Below, one piece after another: positions 45,466 to 56,626 of a stretch of 64,000 bases of DNA (its first letter is position 1; the number at the start of each line of letters is the position of its first letter). Location: NCBI RefSeq assembly GCF_000174195.1, contig NZ_ACFY01000084.1, positions 1-64,000 of the forward strand, written 5' to 3'. The translations under genes and the position numbers were made by a program. The notes beneath the pieces are model-generated. The model was not told the DNA's origin and made no database searches. It saw nothing but the letters and a program-made list of their open reading frames with translations. The DNA comes from Roseburia inulinivorans DSM 16841 (GTDB lineage: Bacteria; Bacillota; Clostridia; Lachnospirales; Lachnospiraceae).

Positions 45466-47634
45466 TTAAACAGCGTACCATTTAATCTCATTTGCCTCCA
45501 TTTTCAACGCAAAACTGCTTCCATCGCCGCGGTAAATAACCGTGTTCTGTGGCTCATAGGTATTATTTACAACACAGAATTTGCCATTTTTTACATATGC
45601 ATGCACTTCTACGTTGAAGTTCGTGCTATACCACTGATGAAGCTCTTCTTCGCTGTGTGTGCTCCATAAAATACTGCGGTACAGGATTCTGCTGTTCTCA
45701 AAACTGTATGGAAGTCCGCTGATGTATACAGAGCGGCCTGCTCCAAATCCGTTGACAGCCATCTGTACTTCCTTCTCTCTCTGCACAAGGATCTCTGTTC
45801 CCTCGTATGCATAGATACTCTTCTTTCCTTCTCCGAAATCTACCGGTTTTGTGGTATCTGCAAGAATGAAGTGTTCCGGATGTTCATCCCAGTTATACTT
45901 GTCATAGTTTAACGTAAATCCTGTTTCTTTCTCTACCCCGATCAGATCTGCAAGCTGTAAATAGTGTCCCTGATACTGGTGTCCTGCCGGTTCCCCGATA
46001 CCGATGAATCCGCCTCCTTCATATACAAATCTGCGGATCGCAGAAGAAATGACCGGATTCTCCCAGACTGCTCCACCTGTATGTGCTGTATCACCATCAC
46101 CTACGTTAATGATCACATCAATATCTTTTAATATATCTTCATTTTCTAAAATATCATCAAAAGAAATGAACTTCACATCAAATGGTGCTCCACTTAACGC
46201 TTCGATAATACCTGCATAGCTGTAATTCTGTTTCTGGTACAGTGCGTGATGTACCATATGGCATCCCCAGCTTCTGATCCTGCCCCAACTGTTTAATACT
46301 GCTACTTTCTTCACGCAATACGGTGTCGTGCCTTTTGCATTTTCATACAATTCGCGGAACTCGTTGCAGACACTCTCCACATAGTCTAAAAATTCCGGGA
46401 ATTCCAGTGCAAGTTTTAAGTATCCGCCATATCCGATACGGTCGATCGGTTTTCTTAAGATGGCACGGCGTGCTGTCACCCAGTTTTCCTTTGCTTCCTT
46501 GACAGGATCCCCGCCCTCATGGAAGGTATCCGGGAAAAAGTATGGAAGGAATCTTCCTTCTGTATATTTGACACCTTCAATATCAGAGATCAGACGAAGT
46601 GTGCTTCCGTTTCCAACGCTTCCTACCACTGCGTCAAGACCGATCGTTGCAAACTCCTCCATGAATGGTTCTGTTCCGATCCAGTGATCCCCCAAAAACA
46701 TCATTGCCTCTTTGCCGCATTCATGTGTGATGTCAACCATCTCTTTTGCAAGCTTTGCAACTTCCCTGCGCTGGAACGCCTGGAAATCCTTGTATTCTTT
46801 GCTTGGCACACGATACTGGTTATTATGGTAACCCTGATCGATGATAAATTCCGGACGGAATTTATAACCGACCTCTCTCTCAAACTGCTCTAAAATATAT
46901 GGACTTACAGAGGAAGAATAACCGTACCAGTCAACAAACTTCTCTCTCTTAAGCTCATCAAATACGAGTGTGAACTGATGGAAGAACGTTGTATAACGGA
47001 TCACGTTCACATACGGATGCTCTGCACAGTATTTGCGCAGACGCTCCATGGAATACTTATGTGTTTTCGGCTGTCTGACATCGAATGTGATCTGATGTTC
47101 AAAATCCTTCCAGCCATTTGTCACAGCATTGTACATATGAACCGGATCCCAGATGATGTAAGCTAAAAAGCTGACTGTATATTCATGGAACGGTTCTGTA
47201 TCGTGGATGCAGACACAGCCGGTTTCCTCATTGTATTCCCATTTATCTGTGGATACCACTTCCCCTGTGGAGCGGTCGATGACTTCCCACCAGCGTTTTC
47301 TGTCATCTCTTGTATTTACCTGCATCAGTTCATCCGAAATTCCTTTCATTAAAGGAATCTGAAGTTCGTTACCGGTTGCAGTGTAAAAATTAGTCATGAT
47401 ATAACTCTGCTGCACTTCATCCGGATTTGCTTTTGCCCACGCATTATCTTTTCTGGTGGTATAATAAGTTGCATATATTTTTGCACCGGTTTTGGTCAGT
47501 TCCTCAGGGAACTCTGTACCGTCGCAGTCACGGATCGCATCTGCTCCCCAGCGTTTCATTAACTCAATTGTCTCCGGAACTACATCCAGGTTTGTTGGAA
47601 TCGTCACTCTTCCACCGTGTTCTTTATTACCCAT
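45466..47634 (-). CDS. lnpA: GH112 beta-1,3-galactosyl-N-acetylhexosamine phosphorylase (lacto-N-biose phosphorylase)
   Basis: A 722-residue intracellular phosphorylase with no signal peptide. GH112 features: GGRVTIPTNLDVVPETIELM, the WGADAIRDCDGTEFP acid/base region, MLGDHWIGTEPF-type barrel loop (MFLGDHWIGTEPFMEEFA), then GYGGYLKLALEFPEF, and a C-terminal beta domain from about 600. It splits lacto-N-biose or galacto-N-biose with phosphate into Gal-1-P and hexosamine. A GH112 galactosyl-rhamnose phosphorylase is the main alternative; the GH136 and NahK neighbours favour lacto-N-biose. ATG follows GGAGAAG. Confidence 0.92.
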   Translation of the reverse strand: MGNKEHGGRVTIPTNLDVVPETIELMKRWGADAIRDCDGTEFPEELTKTGAKIYATYYTTRKDNAWAKANPDEVQQSYIMTNFYTATGNELQIPLMKGISDELMQVNTRDDRKRWWEVIDRSTGEVVSTDKWEYNEETGCVCIHDTEPFHEYTVSFLAYIIWDPVHMYNAVTNGWKDFEHQITFDVRQPKTHKYSMERLRKYCAEHPYVNVIRYTTFFHQFTLVFDELKREKFVDWYGYSSSVSPYILEQFEREVGYKFRPEFIIDQGYHNNQYRVPSKEYKDFQAFQRREVAKLAKEMVDITHECGKEAMMFLGDHWIGTEPFMEEFATIGLDAVVGSVGNGSTLRLISDIEGVKYTEGRFLPYFFPDTFHEGGDPVKEAKENWVTARRAILRKPIDRIGYGGYLKLALEFPEFLDYVESVCNEFRELYENAKGTTPYCVKKVAVLNSWGRIRSWGCHMVHHALYQKQNYSYAGIIEALSGAPFDVKFISFDDILENEDILKDIDVIINVGDGDTAHTGGAVWENPVISSAIRRFVYEGGGFIGIGEPAGHQYQGHYLQLADLIGVEKETGFTLNYDKYNWDEHPEHFILADTTKPVDFGEGKKSIYAYEGTEILVQREKEVQMAVNGFGAGRSVYISGLPYSFENSRILYRSILWSTHSEEELHQWYSTNFNVEVHAYVKNGKFCVVNNTYEPQNTVIYRGDGSSFALKMEANEIKWYAV

Positions 47635-47645
47635 AATCTTCTCCT

Positions 47646-49870
47646 TTATCCTGTAATTTTTGCATTTCCTTTTTCTAACTCTAAAACAAAAAATCCTTCT
47701 GTTTCCTCTATTATCTGCGTTTTCTTGTCTGTCTCCAGTCTGGCTCTTTTTGTTGGAAATGTATTTTTTATTTTTATAAGCATTTTCTCAGGTATCTTCA
47801 ATCGGATTTCTGACAGATAACCATTTTTAATTTTTCCGCTTACGAGAATACCACCATAACTCCGAAAACCATTAAATTCTATCCCCTCGTTTTCCCATTG
47901 TTTTGGAATTGCTGGAAATAAATGCAAATATCCCCGATATTCCTGTAAAAGCATCTCTTGTAATGCATCACAAAATCCAAATAATGCTTCCAACGTAAAA
48001 CGTCTGTAATGAAAGGTTGAATAACCTTTTTGCTTGTAATCACCATTCAGGTGAAATCCGTTTTCTTCTACAAATCCATCCGCAAATTGTCTCAGTTTTT
48101 CATAAGCGCCTGCTCCATTCTCTGCCATAGCATAGAGCTGTGCACACATTGCGAACGAAAATCCTACCCACATTCCAGTTCCGAGTTTCTCTATTTCTGA
48201 TAAGGCTTTTTTATAAAGTTCCCTGTGTTCTTTTGTATCATAATGTATCAAATGAAGCGGATACAGACACATTAAATGTGAAAAATGCCTGTGTGACTCT
48301 TTCAAACGTTCTACTCTGTTCAAGCCGATATATCCATCTATAACTGCAATCTCATCTAATTTAGAAAGTATCTCTTCATATGCTGTTTTTTCCTTATTTA
48401 ATATTTCTGAATACTCCTGCAACCGCACAAACAAGTATCTGATAAGTGCAAGATCAAAATTACTGTTTGGGATCAAATATGCCTCTGGCGTATCATCATA
48501 TATTTCCGGTGAGGTGGAGAGTGGCAAATATAATTTCCCATTCTTTTCCTCTAAAAGACCCATAATGGCCTTTCCAACTTCATAAAAAAATGGATATGCC
48601 TTCTCTTTTAAAAAAAGAACATCACCTGTATACAAATAATACTCATCAAAGCTTAGTGCCACCCAGATACTCATAGTTGGAGAAAGTGCATATTGTGACC
48701 AGCCACCCATTGGTTTTCCGTCAATCGTTGACACACCCGGAATGAGCAGACCATCCACACCATAAAACTCGTTTGCAAACTGTTCAAAACGAGGTTTTAA
48801 ATTCCATAAATAATCCAAAAAAAACTTCTCCCTCAGCAAGCCTGTCCGCTTTCAAATATGCCTGATAGGACAACTGTGTATTCGTATCATGGTGATAATC
48901 TCCGCGCCATGGCGGAATCTTCCCATCATCCGCAGTCCAGACTCCTTGCAGTGGCATTGGATAATTTCCTTTTCTGCTGCACGATGCAAATAAATACCAC
49001 GACCGGTAATAGGTTTTTTCCAACAGTTCATCGTTGATTTTCAGTGAAGCCTTTTCCCAATATTTTTTTCCACCATTTTATATGCTCTTCCTTTAACTTG
49101 TCGTATCCTGTCCTGGCAGCTTCTTTTAATTCCTCTTTTGCGATCCTGTCAAAGTCATCTCCGTCTTTGCTTGTTTTAATTGTAAAATAAATCTCAGCAA
49201 ATTCCTTTTTTAAGACGGTATATGCGAACACACCATAAGAGAATTCACTTTTTGTTTCCTGTATATAATACAGAAAGCCATCTTCCTTTTTTATGTCAGC
49301 CTGTGGGTAACCCATTCCGCATGTCGGAGTAATCTGTCCGCCATCCTTAAACATTTCCCTTTCATTATGACAGTCTGAAGAAATGTATTCCGGGATGCAG
49401 AGTTCTGATCTGAAATCACCTTTTATTCTTGCTGCTCCTACAGGCTTCCATGCATCCATGAAAAGTTCAATTTCTCCACCATCAAAATGCATTTCCCCAA
49501 TGGCACTTTTCAAATCAATTTTTGCATGTACGTTTTGGAGTTCACACCCATAATCTAACTTAAAATGTCCTGCAGAGATTTTAGAAGGATAAGATAATTC
49601 ATCATATATTTTTTCAAAAAGTCTCTCCCGTTCTTTCCATGCTTCCTCTGTACGAAGTTTAGACAGCTTTACAAGATTTTTGTAACAAAATCCAGCTTCC
49701 AATGTATTAGGATGCTCTCTGGTATCCCACAGATCTATTCTGTCCACTGCCAGATAAATGGCATCTTCGCCATACACAATACATCCCAGCCTGCCATTTC
49801 CAAGTGGTAACCCCATATCCCACGAAGTAATGGCATGTTCATAACAAATATCATATTTACTTAAATCCAT
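47646..49870 (-). pseudogene. GH95-type alpha-fucosidase/galactosidase, two frameshifts
   Basis: Three frames form one gene: 49028-49870 (MDLSKYDICYEHAITSWDMG, PLGNGRLGCIVYG), 48784-49023 (YPMPLQGVWTADDGKIPPWRG, DYHHDTNTQLSYQAYLKADR) and 47646-48839 (FYGVDGLLIPGVSTIDG, LSTSPEIYDDTPEAYLIPNS). Removing one base from the T7 at 49063-49069 and from the A8 at 48817-48824 joins them smoothly (WWKKYWEKASLKI; AEGEVFLDYLWNLKPRFEQF), about 740 residues. The LQGVW...PWRGDYH pattern is that of GH95. No signal peptide, so it acts on imported glycans, probably removing alpha-1,2-fucose or a related residue. Specificity is inference. Confidence 0.82.
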
Positions 49871-49902
49871 ACTCTTTTCACTTTCTGACTGTTCAGATTT
49901 TC

Positions 49903-51320
49903 TTATGATTCTTGATAAACCTCAAGTAATCTTAAAGCCGCTTCTGTTCTCGATGAAGTGATTTTTATGATAAGTTCCTCTGTCTGTACCGGATCAAACA
50001 TGCAAATACGTTTATGTCCTACAACTGTAAAATCAGCAATTTTATTTTTTCCCGCAAGGATCTCTCCCTGTTCAATATGTTGTCCCAATGGCAAATATTC
50101 TCCCAGCACAACTGCGGAAATATTCTTAAGCTCCGGAAAACGAAGTGTGATGACTGCACTCGCACTGTCCTCTGATGCCAACCAATATGTCCCGTTGTCT
50201 CCATCTGTAAGAAATTCTACCGAATGATCTGTTTGTACGGTATCCGCTTCAATTTGTGCCGTGGCAGCTATATTATGTGCAAATTTGTTTTTCAACATTT
50301 CCCCAAGTTGTTTCAACTGCTCACAATCCGCTTTAGCTATACGTCCGTGTTTATCCGGTGGAATATTCAGCAACAGGCTTGCATTTGCACCAACCGCATC
50401 CAGATAAATATGGAATAACTCCTCCGCTGTGCGTACCTGTGCATCCTCTTCCTCATGATAAAACCAGCCGGTGCGGATCGAAGTATCAACTTCTGCCGGA
50501 TACCAGACCAGTGTTTCCGCCTGTTTTATTGCTTCCCGGCTGCCCAGATCCTCATCCTGCGAGTCGAATTTTCTGGAAAATGTTCCGTCATCTGACTTTT
50601 GCGACTTTTCCGAGGTTCGTTCTGCATCACGGAGTTCTGCCGGAACAACACTCCACTCACTCTTCCTGCAATGTCCTGCCTCATTTCCACACCATCTTAC
50701 ATCCGGTCCACATATATTAATTACTGCCTCCGGCTGTAAGTTTCGTATTACACTGTAGTACCTCTCCCAGTCATAGACTTGTTTTTTCCGTTCGGTCCTT
50801 CACCGCATGCACCATCAAACCAAAAACAAAATATATCACCGTAATTGCTTGCGAGTTCTGTCAACTGGTTCACAAAATAATCATCATATGCTGTTCCGCT
50901 TCCATAACATGACTCATGCCGATCCCATGGTGATAAGTACACCCCGAATTTTATTCCACCGCGTCTGCACGCATCTGCAACTTCGCGCACCACATCCCCC
51001 TGTCCATTTTTCCATGGACTGTTTTTAACACTATATTCTGTATAGGCACTTGGCCACAGGCAAAAACCGTCATGGTGTTTGCACGTCAACAGCAGTCCTC
51101 TCATCCCTGCTGACTTAACAGCCGCTACCCATTGATCTGCATCAAACGCATCTGGTGCAAAAAGTCTCGGGGAATCTGTTCCATCTCCCCACTCACGACC
51201 GGTAAAAGTATTCATACCAAAATGCGTAAATGCATAAAATTCAAGCTGCTGCCATGCAAGCTGGCGCAGACTTGGTGCAATGCCAGCCGCATAATAAATC
51301 TGTTCTTCGGGTGTCCTCAT
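49903..51320 (-). pseudogene. GH29 alpha-L-fucosidase, frameshifted
   Basis: The first frame (50748-51320) starts [20 protein letters not shown] and has [39 protein letters not shown] and the nucleophile region [15 protein letters not shown]. Adding one A to the minus-strand A6 (T run 50782-50787) continues as [20 protein letters not shown], through ICGPDVRWCGNEAG and TGWFYHEEEDAQ, to the frame at 49903-50373 (LLNIPPDKHGRIAKADCEQL), which ends in an F5/8C-like beta domain; about 472 residues. No signal peptide. The substrate pocket type (GH29-B, alpha-1,3/4-fucosidase for Lewis structures) is suggested by NGxxGExP-type context, not proven. Confidence 0.85.
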
Positions 51321-51367
51321 CTTTTCCTCCTTCTCCTGTATCTGCTTTTTTTATTCCAGATAAGAAA

Positions 51368-52222
51368 TTAACCTTTCAGACCTCCGACATTCATTCCCTG
51401 AATTAACTGCTTCTGTCCTATCAGGAAAATAATAATGGTCGGGATTAACGCTAATATAAGTGCTGCAAACAATGCTCCCCAGTCTGTAGCATAACGCTGA
51501 ACCTCATACAGATTGGCAAGTCCGACCGGAAGTGTCTGCTTTTCCGGGTCAGTTAACATAACAAGTGCAACCGGATATTCGTTCCATGCAGCCATCGCTG
51601 AAATCATACACACTGTCACAATTCCCGGCTTTGCCATCGGCATAATTACTTTTATCAGGATACGGAACGGTCCACAGCCATCAATCATTGCTGCTTCCTC
51701 ATAATCCCTCGGAATAGACCTTAAAAAGCCGGACAAAACAAATATGGCAAACGGAAACTGCATTGTTGCATACAAAACAGCCAGTGCCACACGGTTATTG
51801 AGTAAATGCAATGCATTCATCTGTAAAAACAGCGGTATCATAATAAAGGTTGCCTGAATAAAAATAGCTGCCATATAAATATTTAACATCAGCCTTGAGC
51901 CAAAAAATTTATACCGCACCAGGCAATAGGCACACGGAACAGCACATACCATGATGACGCACAATGTAATAAGTACAATCAGCACGGAATTTCCGACATT
52001 GCTTAAAAGATTTGATTTTTCAATTGCACGCGCATAGTTATCCCATGCCAGACTTTTGGGAAGTGAAAATGCATTTGTAAGAAATTCATTATTCGTTTTA
52101 AACGATGAATAAACATTCCAAAGCAATGGATAAATCATAATCACTGTCACCAAAATCATAAAAATGCGGACGACCCACCGCAATGCGGCTGCCTGGCGTC
52201 GGCTCTGCTCATTTGTCTTCAT
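51368..52222 (-). CDS. ABC sugar transporter permease (MalG/CUT1 type)
   Basis: A 284-residue permease with six membrane segments, starting MKTNEQSRRQAAALRWVVRI. The EAA loop is DYEEAAMIDGCGPFRILIKV then IMPMAKPGI. Typical N-terminal PLLWNVYSSFKTNNEF and C-terminal QKQLIQGMNVGGLKG of the CUT1 MalG family. It pairs with the MalF-type permease 15 bases upstream and the solute-binding protein at 53231. The ATPase subunit is not in the window; a shared MsmK-like ATPase elsewhere is usual in this group. Confidence 0.93.
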   Translation of the reverse strand: MKTNEQSRRQAAALRWVVRIFMILVTVIMIYPLLWNVYSSFKTNNEFLTNAFSLPKSLAWDNYARAIEKSNLLSNVGNSVLIVLITLCVIMVCAVPCAYCLVRYKFFGSRLMLNIYMAAIFIQATFIMIPLFLQMNALHLLNNRVALAVLYATMQFPFAIFVLSGFLRSIPRDYEEAAMIDGCGPFRILIKVIMPMAKPGIVTVCMISAMAAWNEYPVALVMLTDPEKQTLPVGLANLYEVQRYATDWGALFAALILALIPTIIIFLIGQKQLIQGMNVGGLKG

Positions 52223-52237
52223 ATTTCCTACCCCCCT

Positions 52238-53151
52238 TTAAGACTCACTGTTTGTAAGCTTACGTGAAACCATTGACAACGCAATCGAAATTATCAATGT
52301 AAATACTGTAATTGCCATTGCATATCCGAAGTTACCGTTTATAAATCCCTGGGTATACATGTACTGGAGCAATACGGAGGATGCACCGTTTGGTCCTCCA
52401 CCGGTCATAACCTTGGATAAGGTAAAGCTTAAATTTATCGTTCCCGAAAGAGCCAATACAAACGTAATACCTATAATGTCTTTTATTAACGGCAGCGTAA
52501 TTGAAAACATTTTACGGACAGGACCTGCCCCGTCAATTGTTGCTGCTTCATAAATCTCACTGGAAATACCATCCATTGCCGCAATATGCATTACCATATA
52601 GTAACCGGTCGCCTGCCAGATTAAAGTGACTGCAATACACCAGAGTGCTGTGCTTCCATCACCCAGCCATGATTTTGCCCAGGCAGACAAACCAACTCCA
52701 TTTAAAAAGCTATTTAAAATACCCATGGTCGGATGAAAAACAAATGACCAGATAATTCCTACGACTGTAAGTGATATAATGTTTGGAAAATAGAATACTG
52801 TCCGGTACAGACCACGTTCCTTCAAATCAGACTGTGAAATAATAAACGCAAGTACCAGTGCAATCGCAATTGTAATTATTGGGACAACCGCCATAAGCTT
52901 TAGTGTATTTTTTAATGCAAGGATAAAATATTCGTCCCGGAACATATATTTGTAATTCTCCAGAAAAACAAACTTACTGTTTAATCCAAGAGAAGTTGCA
53001 TTCGTTAATGATAATAAAAACGCCCGTATAGTCGGAATAATTGTAAAAATCAGTGTCAGTAAAAAGGCTGGTAAAACACATATACAGATAAAACCTACCG
53101 GCAGCTTCTGCCCTTTCTTTTTTTTCTTTTCCGGCAGCTTGCAGTTTCATT
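52238..53151 (-). pseudogene. ABC sugar transporter permease (MalF/CUT1 type), frameshifted near the N-terminus
   Basis: The clear open frame starts at 52945 (MFRDEYFILALKNTLKLMAV), but the same frame continues upstream as LPAFLLTLIFTIIPTIRAFL and FVFLENYKY, the first membrane segment and periplasmic loop expected of MalF. An ATG at 53151 with GAAAGGGG upstream opens MKLQAAGKEKK; adding one base to the minus-strand A8 (T run 53119-53126) joins them to about 304 residues. The EAA loop is IYEAATIDGAGPVRKMFSIT. Imports the glycan together with the MalG partner. Confidence 0.87.
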
Positions 53152-53166
53152 TAATTACCCCTTTCG

Positions 53167-53208
53167 AAAAAAAATAGCGCCATGCCACACAATGCGGCAT
53201 GGCGCCTC
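53167..53208 (-). terminator. Terminator between solute-binding protein and permease genes
   Basis: Minus-strand GCGCCATGCC and GGCATGGCGC form a perfect 10-bp stem followed by TATTTTTTTTC. Partial termination here would leave the binding protein more abundant than the permeases, a common pattern in ABC operons. Confidence 0.88.
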
Positions 53209-53230
53209 ATAAGTCTACAGACTTACTTGA

Positions 53231-54643
53231 TTATTGCGCAGTTTCTGAAACCTCTTTAAAGGAATTTTCTACTTTCTGAGCCCACTCTTCTGCACTCATT
53301 TTACCTGTCATAACATCTGACAATACGTTAAATACATCATCATTCGGAACTACCTTGCATCCTTCTGGTAATGCTGCAAAACCAAATACCATGGATGTTC
53401 CATGCTCATAAATCTCATTCATATTATAGATACCGTCAGAAACAAGTCCCTTGGATAACTCAGTTGCATCTTTTAATGCGTAAATACCATTTGCCTTTTC
53501 TGCAAACAACTTCACAGACTCTTCTGTATACAGGAAACGTAAAAACTCTTTTGCCAGCTCAGGGTTCTCTGCCTTTGCAGGAATACTAAACTGCTCTACA
53601 CTTGTCATAACATAGGCTTCATCCCCATCTTTTAAAACTGGGGCTGTCCAGAGTCCAAACTCGAAACCATCCGCTCTCGGAGCGTCTGCCATCTCATTTT
53701 CCATCCAGTTACCATTTGGAATAAACAAACATTTGTTCATCATCATTTCTGTCTGGGACTGTGTATGGTTCAATGCAACTGTACCCTCCAGCAAATATCC
53801 TCCGGTGCCGATCTTTGCTATATTTTCAAGAACTTCCATCGCTTCTGGTTTTGAGAAAGAACCTTCCACATAATTAGAAATGTCTTTGATATTATCTATC
53901 CCTGTAGCAGAAGCTAAGGCCGGCCACAATAAAGACTCTACATATGACGGATAAATTCCTGCATAAGTCATCAGTGCATATCCATCTTCTTTTGCCTGGT
54001 CACCGAGAGCAAAGAATTCGTCCCATGTCGTCGGGAGTTCATAATTCATTTCCTCAAACAGAGTCTTATTGTATACAAGTCCCATTGGGCTGCTGTTAAA
54101 TGGCGCCAGATAAATCTTTCCATCAGCATACGGCTGACATTTTGCTGTCTCAAGAATACCCGTATTTACCTGATCTTTTAATGGTGTCTCATCATCAATG
54201 CCAGGTCCTTCAAACACATCTGTCAAATCCAATAATGCATGTTCCTTAATCATAGACGAGATAAGACCTGTAGAATCATTGTCGTTCATAACAATAAAAT
54301 CCGGTACATTTCCGGCAACAATTTGTGGTCTGATGACATCACCAATTGATGGGCTGATCTGCATGTCAACCTCAACTCCCGGATAGGCTGCTTCAAACTT
54401 CTCGACTATTTCATTCCAGTAATCCGGACCATAACCTCCTTCAAATACCGCAATATTTAATTTCTTGTTCTCAAATTCTGCCGCATTGTCTGCTGTTCCA
54501 TTCTTCTCCGTTTTTTCTGTGCCTACTGTGTTTTCTGCGCTGCTGTTGTCTGTGTTTGCGGATGTATTTGCATTTCCCCCGCATCCTGCCAGTGTTGCTG
54601 CACACATGCTTGCAACAAGTAGCGTACTAATCGCTTTTTTCAT
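53231..54643 (-). CDS. ABC transporter solute-binding lipoprotein, glycan type
   Basis: A 470-residue family 1 extracellular solute-binding protein with lipoprotein signal (MKKAISTLLVASMCAATLAGC, Cys21, shown to the lipobox), a Thr/Asn/Glu-rich linker, then KLNIAVFEGGYGPDYWNEIV and VEKFEAAYPGVEVDMQIS. In the C-terminal lobe, LAKEFLRFLYTEESVKLFAE is typical. By context the ligand is lacto-N-biose/galacto-N-biose or a fucosylated version. ATG follows GGAGGAAA. First gene of the importer/hydrolase operon, with the 18-bp operator candidate 112 bases upstream. Confidence 0.93.
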   Translation of the reverse strand: MKKAISTLLVASMCAATLAGCGGNANTSANTDNSSAENTVGTEKTEKNGTADNAAEFENKKLNIAVFEGGYGPDYWNEIVEKFEAAYPGVEVDMQISPSIGDVIRPQIVAGNVPDFIVMNDNDSTGLISSMIKEHALLDLTDVFEGPGIDDETPLKDQVNTGILETAKCQPYADGKIYLAPFNSSPMGLVYNKTLFEEMNYELPTTWDEFFALGDQAKEDGYALMTYAGIYPSYVESLLWPALASATGIDNIKDISNYVEGSFSKPEAMEVLENIAKIGTGGYLLEGTVALNHTQSQTEMMMNKCLFIPNGNWMENEMADAPRADGFEFGLWTAPVLKDGDEAYVMTSVEQFSIPAKAENPELAKEFLRFLYTEESVKLFAEKANGIYALKDATELSKGLVSDGIYNMNEIYEHGTSMVFGFAALPEGCKVVPNDDVFNVLSDVMTGKMSAEEWAQKVENSFKEVSETAQ

Positions 54644-54754
54644 TTTAATTTCCTCCTGATTTTTAATTTTCTGGAAAACTTTTTTGTCTCCCTTGGAATG
54701 ATTTCATTATAGCTGTAACAGGTGGCAGATTGAATGGACACAATTTACAAAAAG

Positions 54755-54772
54755 CTATACAATATTGACTTT
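54755..54772 (-). promoter_or_regulatory. Shared 18-bp operator candidate, copy 1
   Basis: CTATACAATATTGACTTT on the plus strand is identical to 62005-62022. It lies upstream of the solute-binding protein gene, followed (minus strand) by a weak -35 TTCAAT, 17 bases, and TATAAT near 54708-54713, as expected of an activator-dependent promoter. Confidence 0.6.
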
Positions 54773-54834
54773 TTCGACTGACACTGTTAGTATTAATGAA
54801 CAGCTAAAAATAAAGTATTGGAAAAGAGGAAACT

Positions 54835-56625
54835 TTGAAATTAACAAAAACACGCCATTGCGTAAAACAGACAAATCTTTTAAGAACCATTAAAATCAGA
54901 AACCGGCTTTTATGCATTTTTCTTTTTATTTCCCTTGTTCCGGTTACTTTTATCGGCTTTTATGCATACACAGTATACACCCAGTCAATCAATGATAAGC
55001 TGGAACGTTCCAATGAACAGGCTCTGTATCTTTTAAATCAGAATTTTATTACCGAGCTCAACATATTCCGTATGTATATTGACACAATTTCCGTCAGCGA
55101 TGAATGCCAGCAGATCCTTTCCAAATCATGTGATACCAATTTCACATTAAATGAACAGGATGTACAGGCACTCAACGATTTCCGCAGCCGTGTTCCATTC
55201 CCATCCATTCACCTGAAAAATCTGCGTATTCTCGACCGCAATCGAAATATCGTATATGATTTAGGATATGATGATATAGATGCCGAACGTTTTTCCCAGA
55301 TTGTAGAAGAAATTGATGAAACCTCCCCTCATGACTCCCTTCAATATATCCACACCTATCGAAGCAGTGACAAAATCATTATCGGCCGTAAAATTTACAG
55401 CAGTACACGTCTGAGTGAGCATATTGGTTACATCCTTATTTATCTTGATGAAACCTTTTTCAGCAATACACTTTTTACAAACGTCTCCTTTGGAGATGAG
55501 TCCAATATTATGCTTGTGCGCGGTGACGGCTATATCATTTCCTCCCAGAAGCGTTCCGTACTTGGCGCACTGTTAGACGATGCCCTGCTTCAGCAGGTGA
55601 AATTAAATAAAAACTCCCTTGCCGAAACCTTTTACACAGAATATGAGGGTGAAAAGCTTGTTATTATCTCTGTGTATAACAGTGAATTTAATAACTACCT
55701 CATGGCTACCTTCCCCTATCGCTACATTACCGATGAGACGAGCAGGATTAATCAAAGACTGCTTCTCCTTGCAGCCATTTTAATTGCGCTCTGCCTGTGT
55801 CTTACGCTCATTGTATACACAAGTATTATGCAGCCAATTCACCAGATTGTCACAAAATGCAATGATATTTCCTATGAGGACTTAAACACAGCCATCAACG
55901 ATACAAGCCCCGACGAATTAGGTTTTCTTGCCCGGACAATCGACCAGATGCTTCAACGCATTCACATGTTCCATATCGAACAGGCTCAGAATGAGGAGCA
56001 GAAAAGGCACCTGGAATTAAGAGTTCTGCAATACCAGATTAACACCCATTTTCTGTTTAACACCTTAAACTCGCTGCGTATCGTTGCACAGATGAACGAT
56101 GTACCTATTTTAGAACAGGGTATCTCCTCCCTTACTTTTTTATTGCAGCAGACACTGGTCAAAAAACAGGAGCGGATACCTCTTTCCCTTGAGATTGAAA
56201 ACTTAAACCACTATTTTACGGTGCAGAGTATCCGCTATGCCGGAATGTTCGATGTGAAATACCATTTGGAAAATGATACTCTCGCCTGTGAAATCCCACG
56301 CTTTGCATTACAGCCGCTCGCTGAAAATGCGATTATACATGGGACCGCCAATGCAGCTATTCCAATTATAATTTCGGTGGAAAGCCATTTTTCTGACAAT
56401 AAAACACTTGAAATCATCCTTCGTGACAACGGATGCGGATTTGACCAGGACGAGGTAAAACAGACAGACAAAAAATGTGGCTCGGGTATCGGCGTAGACA
56501 ATGTAAACCAACGGATTAAATTACATTACGGCGCTTCGTACGGCCTTAAGCTGGAAAGCCATCCGGGAGAAGGCACTGTCTGCTATCTGACACTTCCGCA
56601 CATACTTTATAAGGAGGAAAATTAA
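54835..56625 (+). CDS. Sensor histidine kinase, YesM/LytS type
   Basis: A 596-residue membrane kinase starting with TTG at 54835 (AGAGGA upstream). First membrane helix about residues 25-50, an extracellular dCache-like sensor to about 310, a second helix (LLLLAAILIALCLCLTLIVY), HAMP about 330-385, then the His_kinase domain LRVLQYQINTHFLFNTLNSL with the phospho-acceptor HFLFN and an ATPase domain with LQPLAENAIIHG (N box) and DNGCGFD / GSGIGVDNV. It should sense extracellular glycan and signal to the AraC-type regulator whose ATG is 1 base after its stop. Divergent from the importer operon. Confidence 0.93.
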   Translation: MKLTKTRHCVKQTNLLRTIKIRNRLLCIFLFISLVPVTFIGFYAYTVYTQSINDKLERSNEQALYLLNQNFITELNIFRMYIDTISVSDECQQILSKSCDTNFTLNEQDVQALNDFRSRVPFPSIHLKNLRILDRNRNIVYDLGYDDIDAERFSQIVEEIDETSPHDSLQYIHTYRSSDKIIIGRKIYSSTRLSEHIGYILIYLDETFFSNTLFTNVSFGDESNIMLVRGDGYIISSQKRSVLGALLDDALLQQVKLNKNSLAETFYTEYEGEKLVIISVYNSEFNNYLMATFPYRYITDETSRINQRLLLLAAILIALCLCLTLIVYTSIMQPIHQIVTKCNDISYEDLNTAINDTSPDELGFLARTIDQMLQRIHMFHIEQAQNEEQKRHLELRVLQYQINTHFLFNTLNSLRIVAQMNDVPILEQGISSLTFLLQQTLVKKQERIPLSLEIENLNHYFTVQSIRYAGMFDVKYHLENDTLACEIPRFALQPLAENAIIHGTANAAIPIIISVESHFSDNKTLEIILRDNGCGFDQDEVKQTDKKCGSGIGVDNVNQRIKLHYGASYGLKLESHPGEGTVCYLTLPHILYKEEN

Positions 56626-56626
56626 A

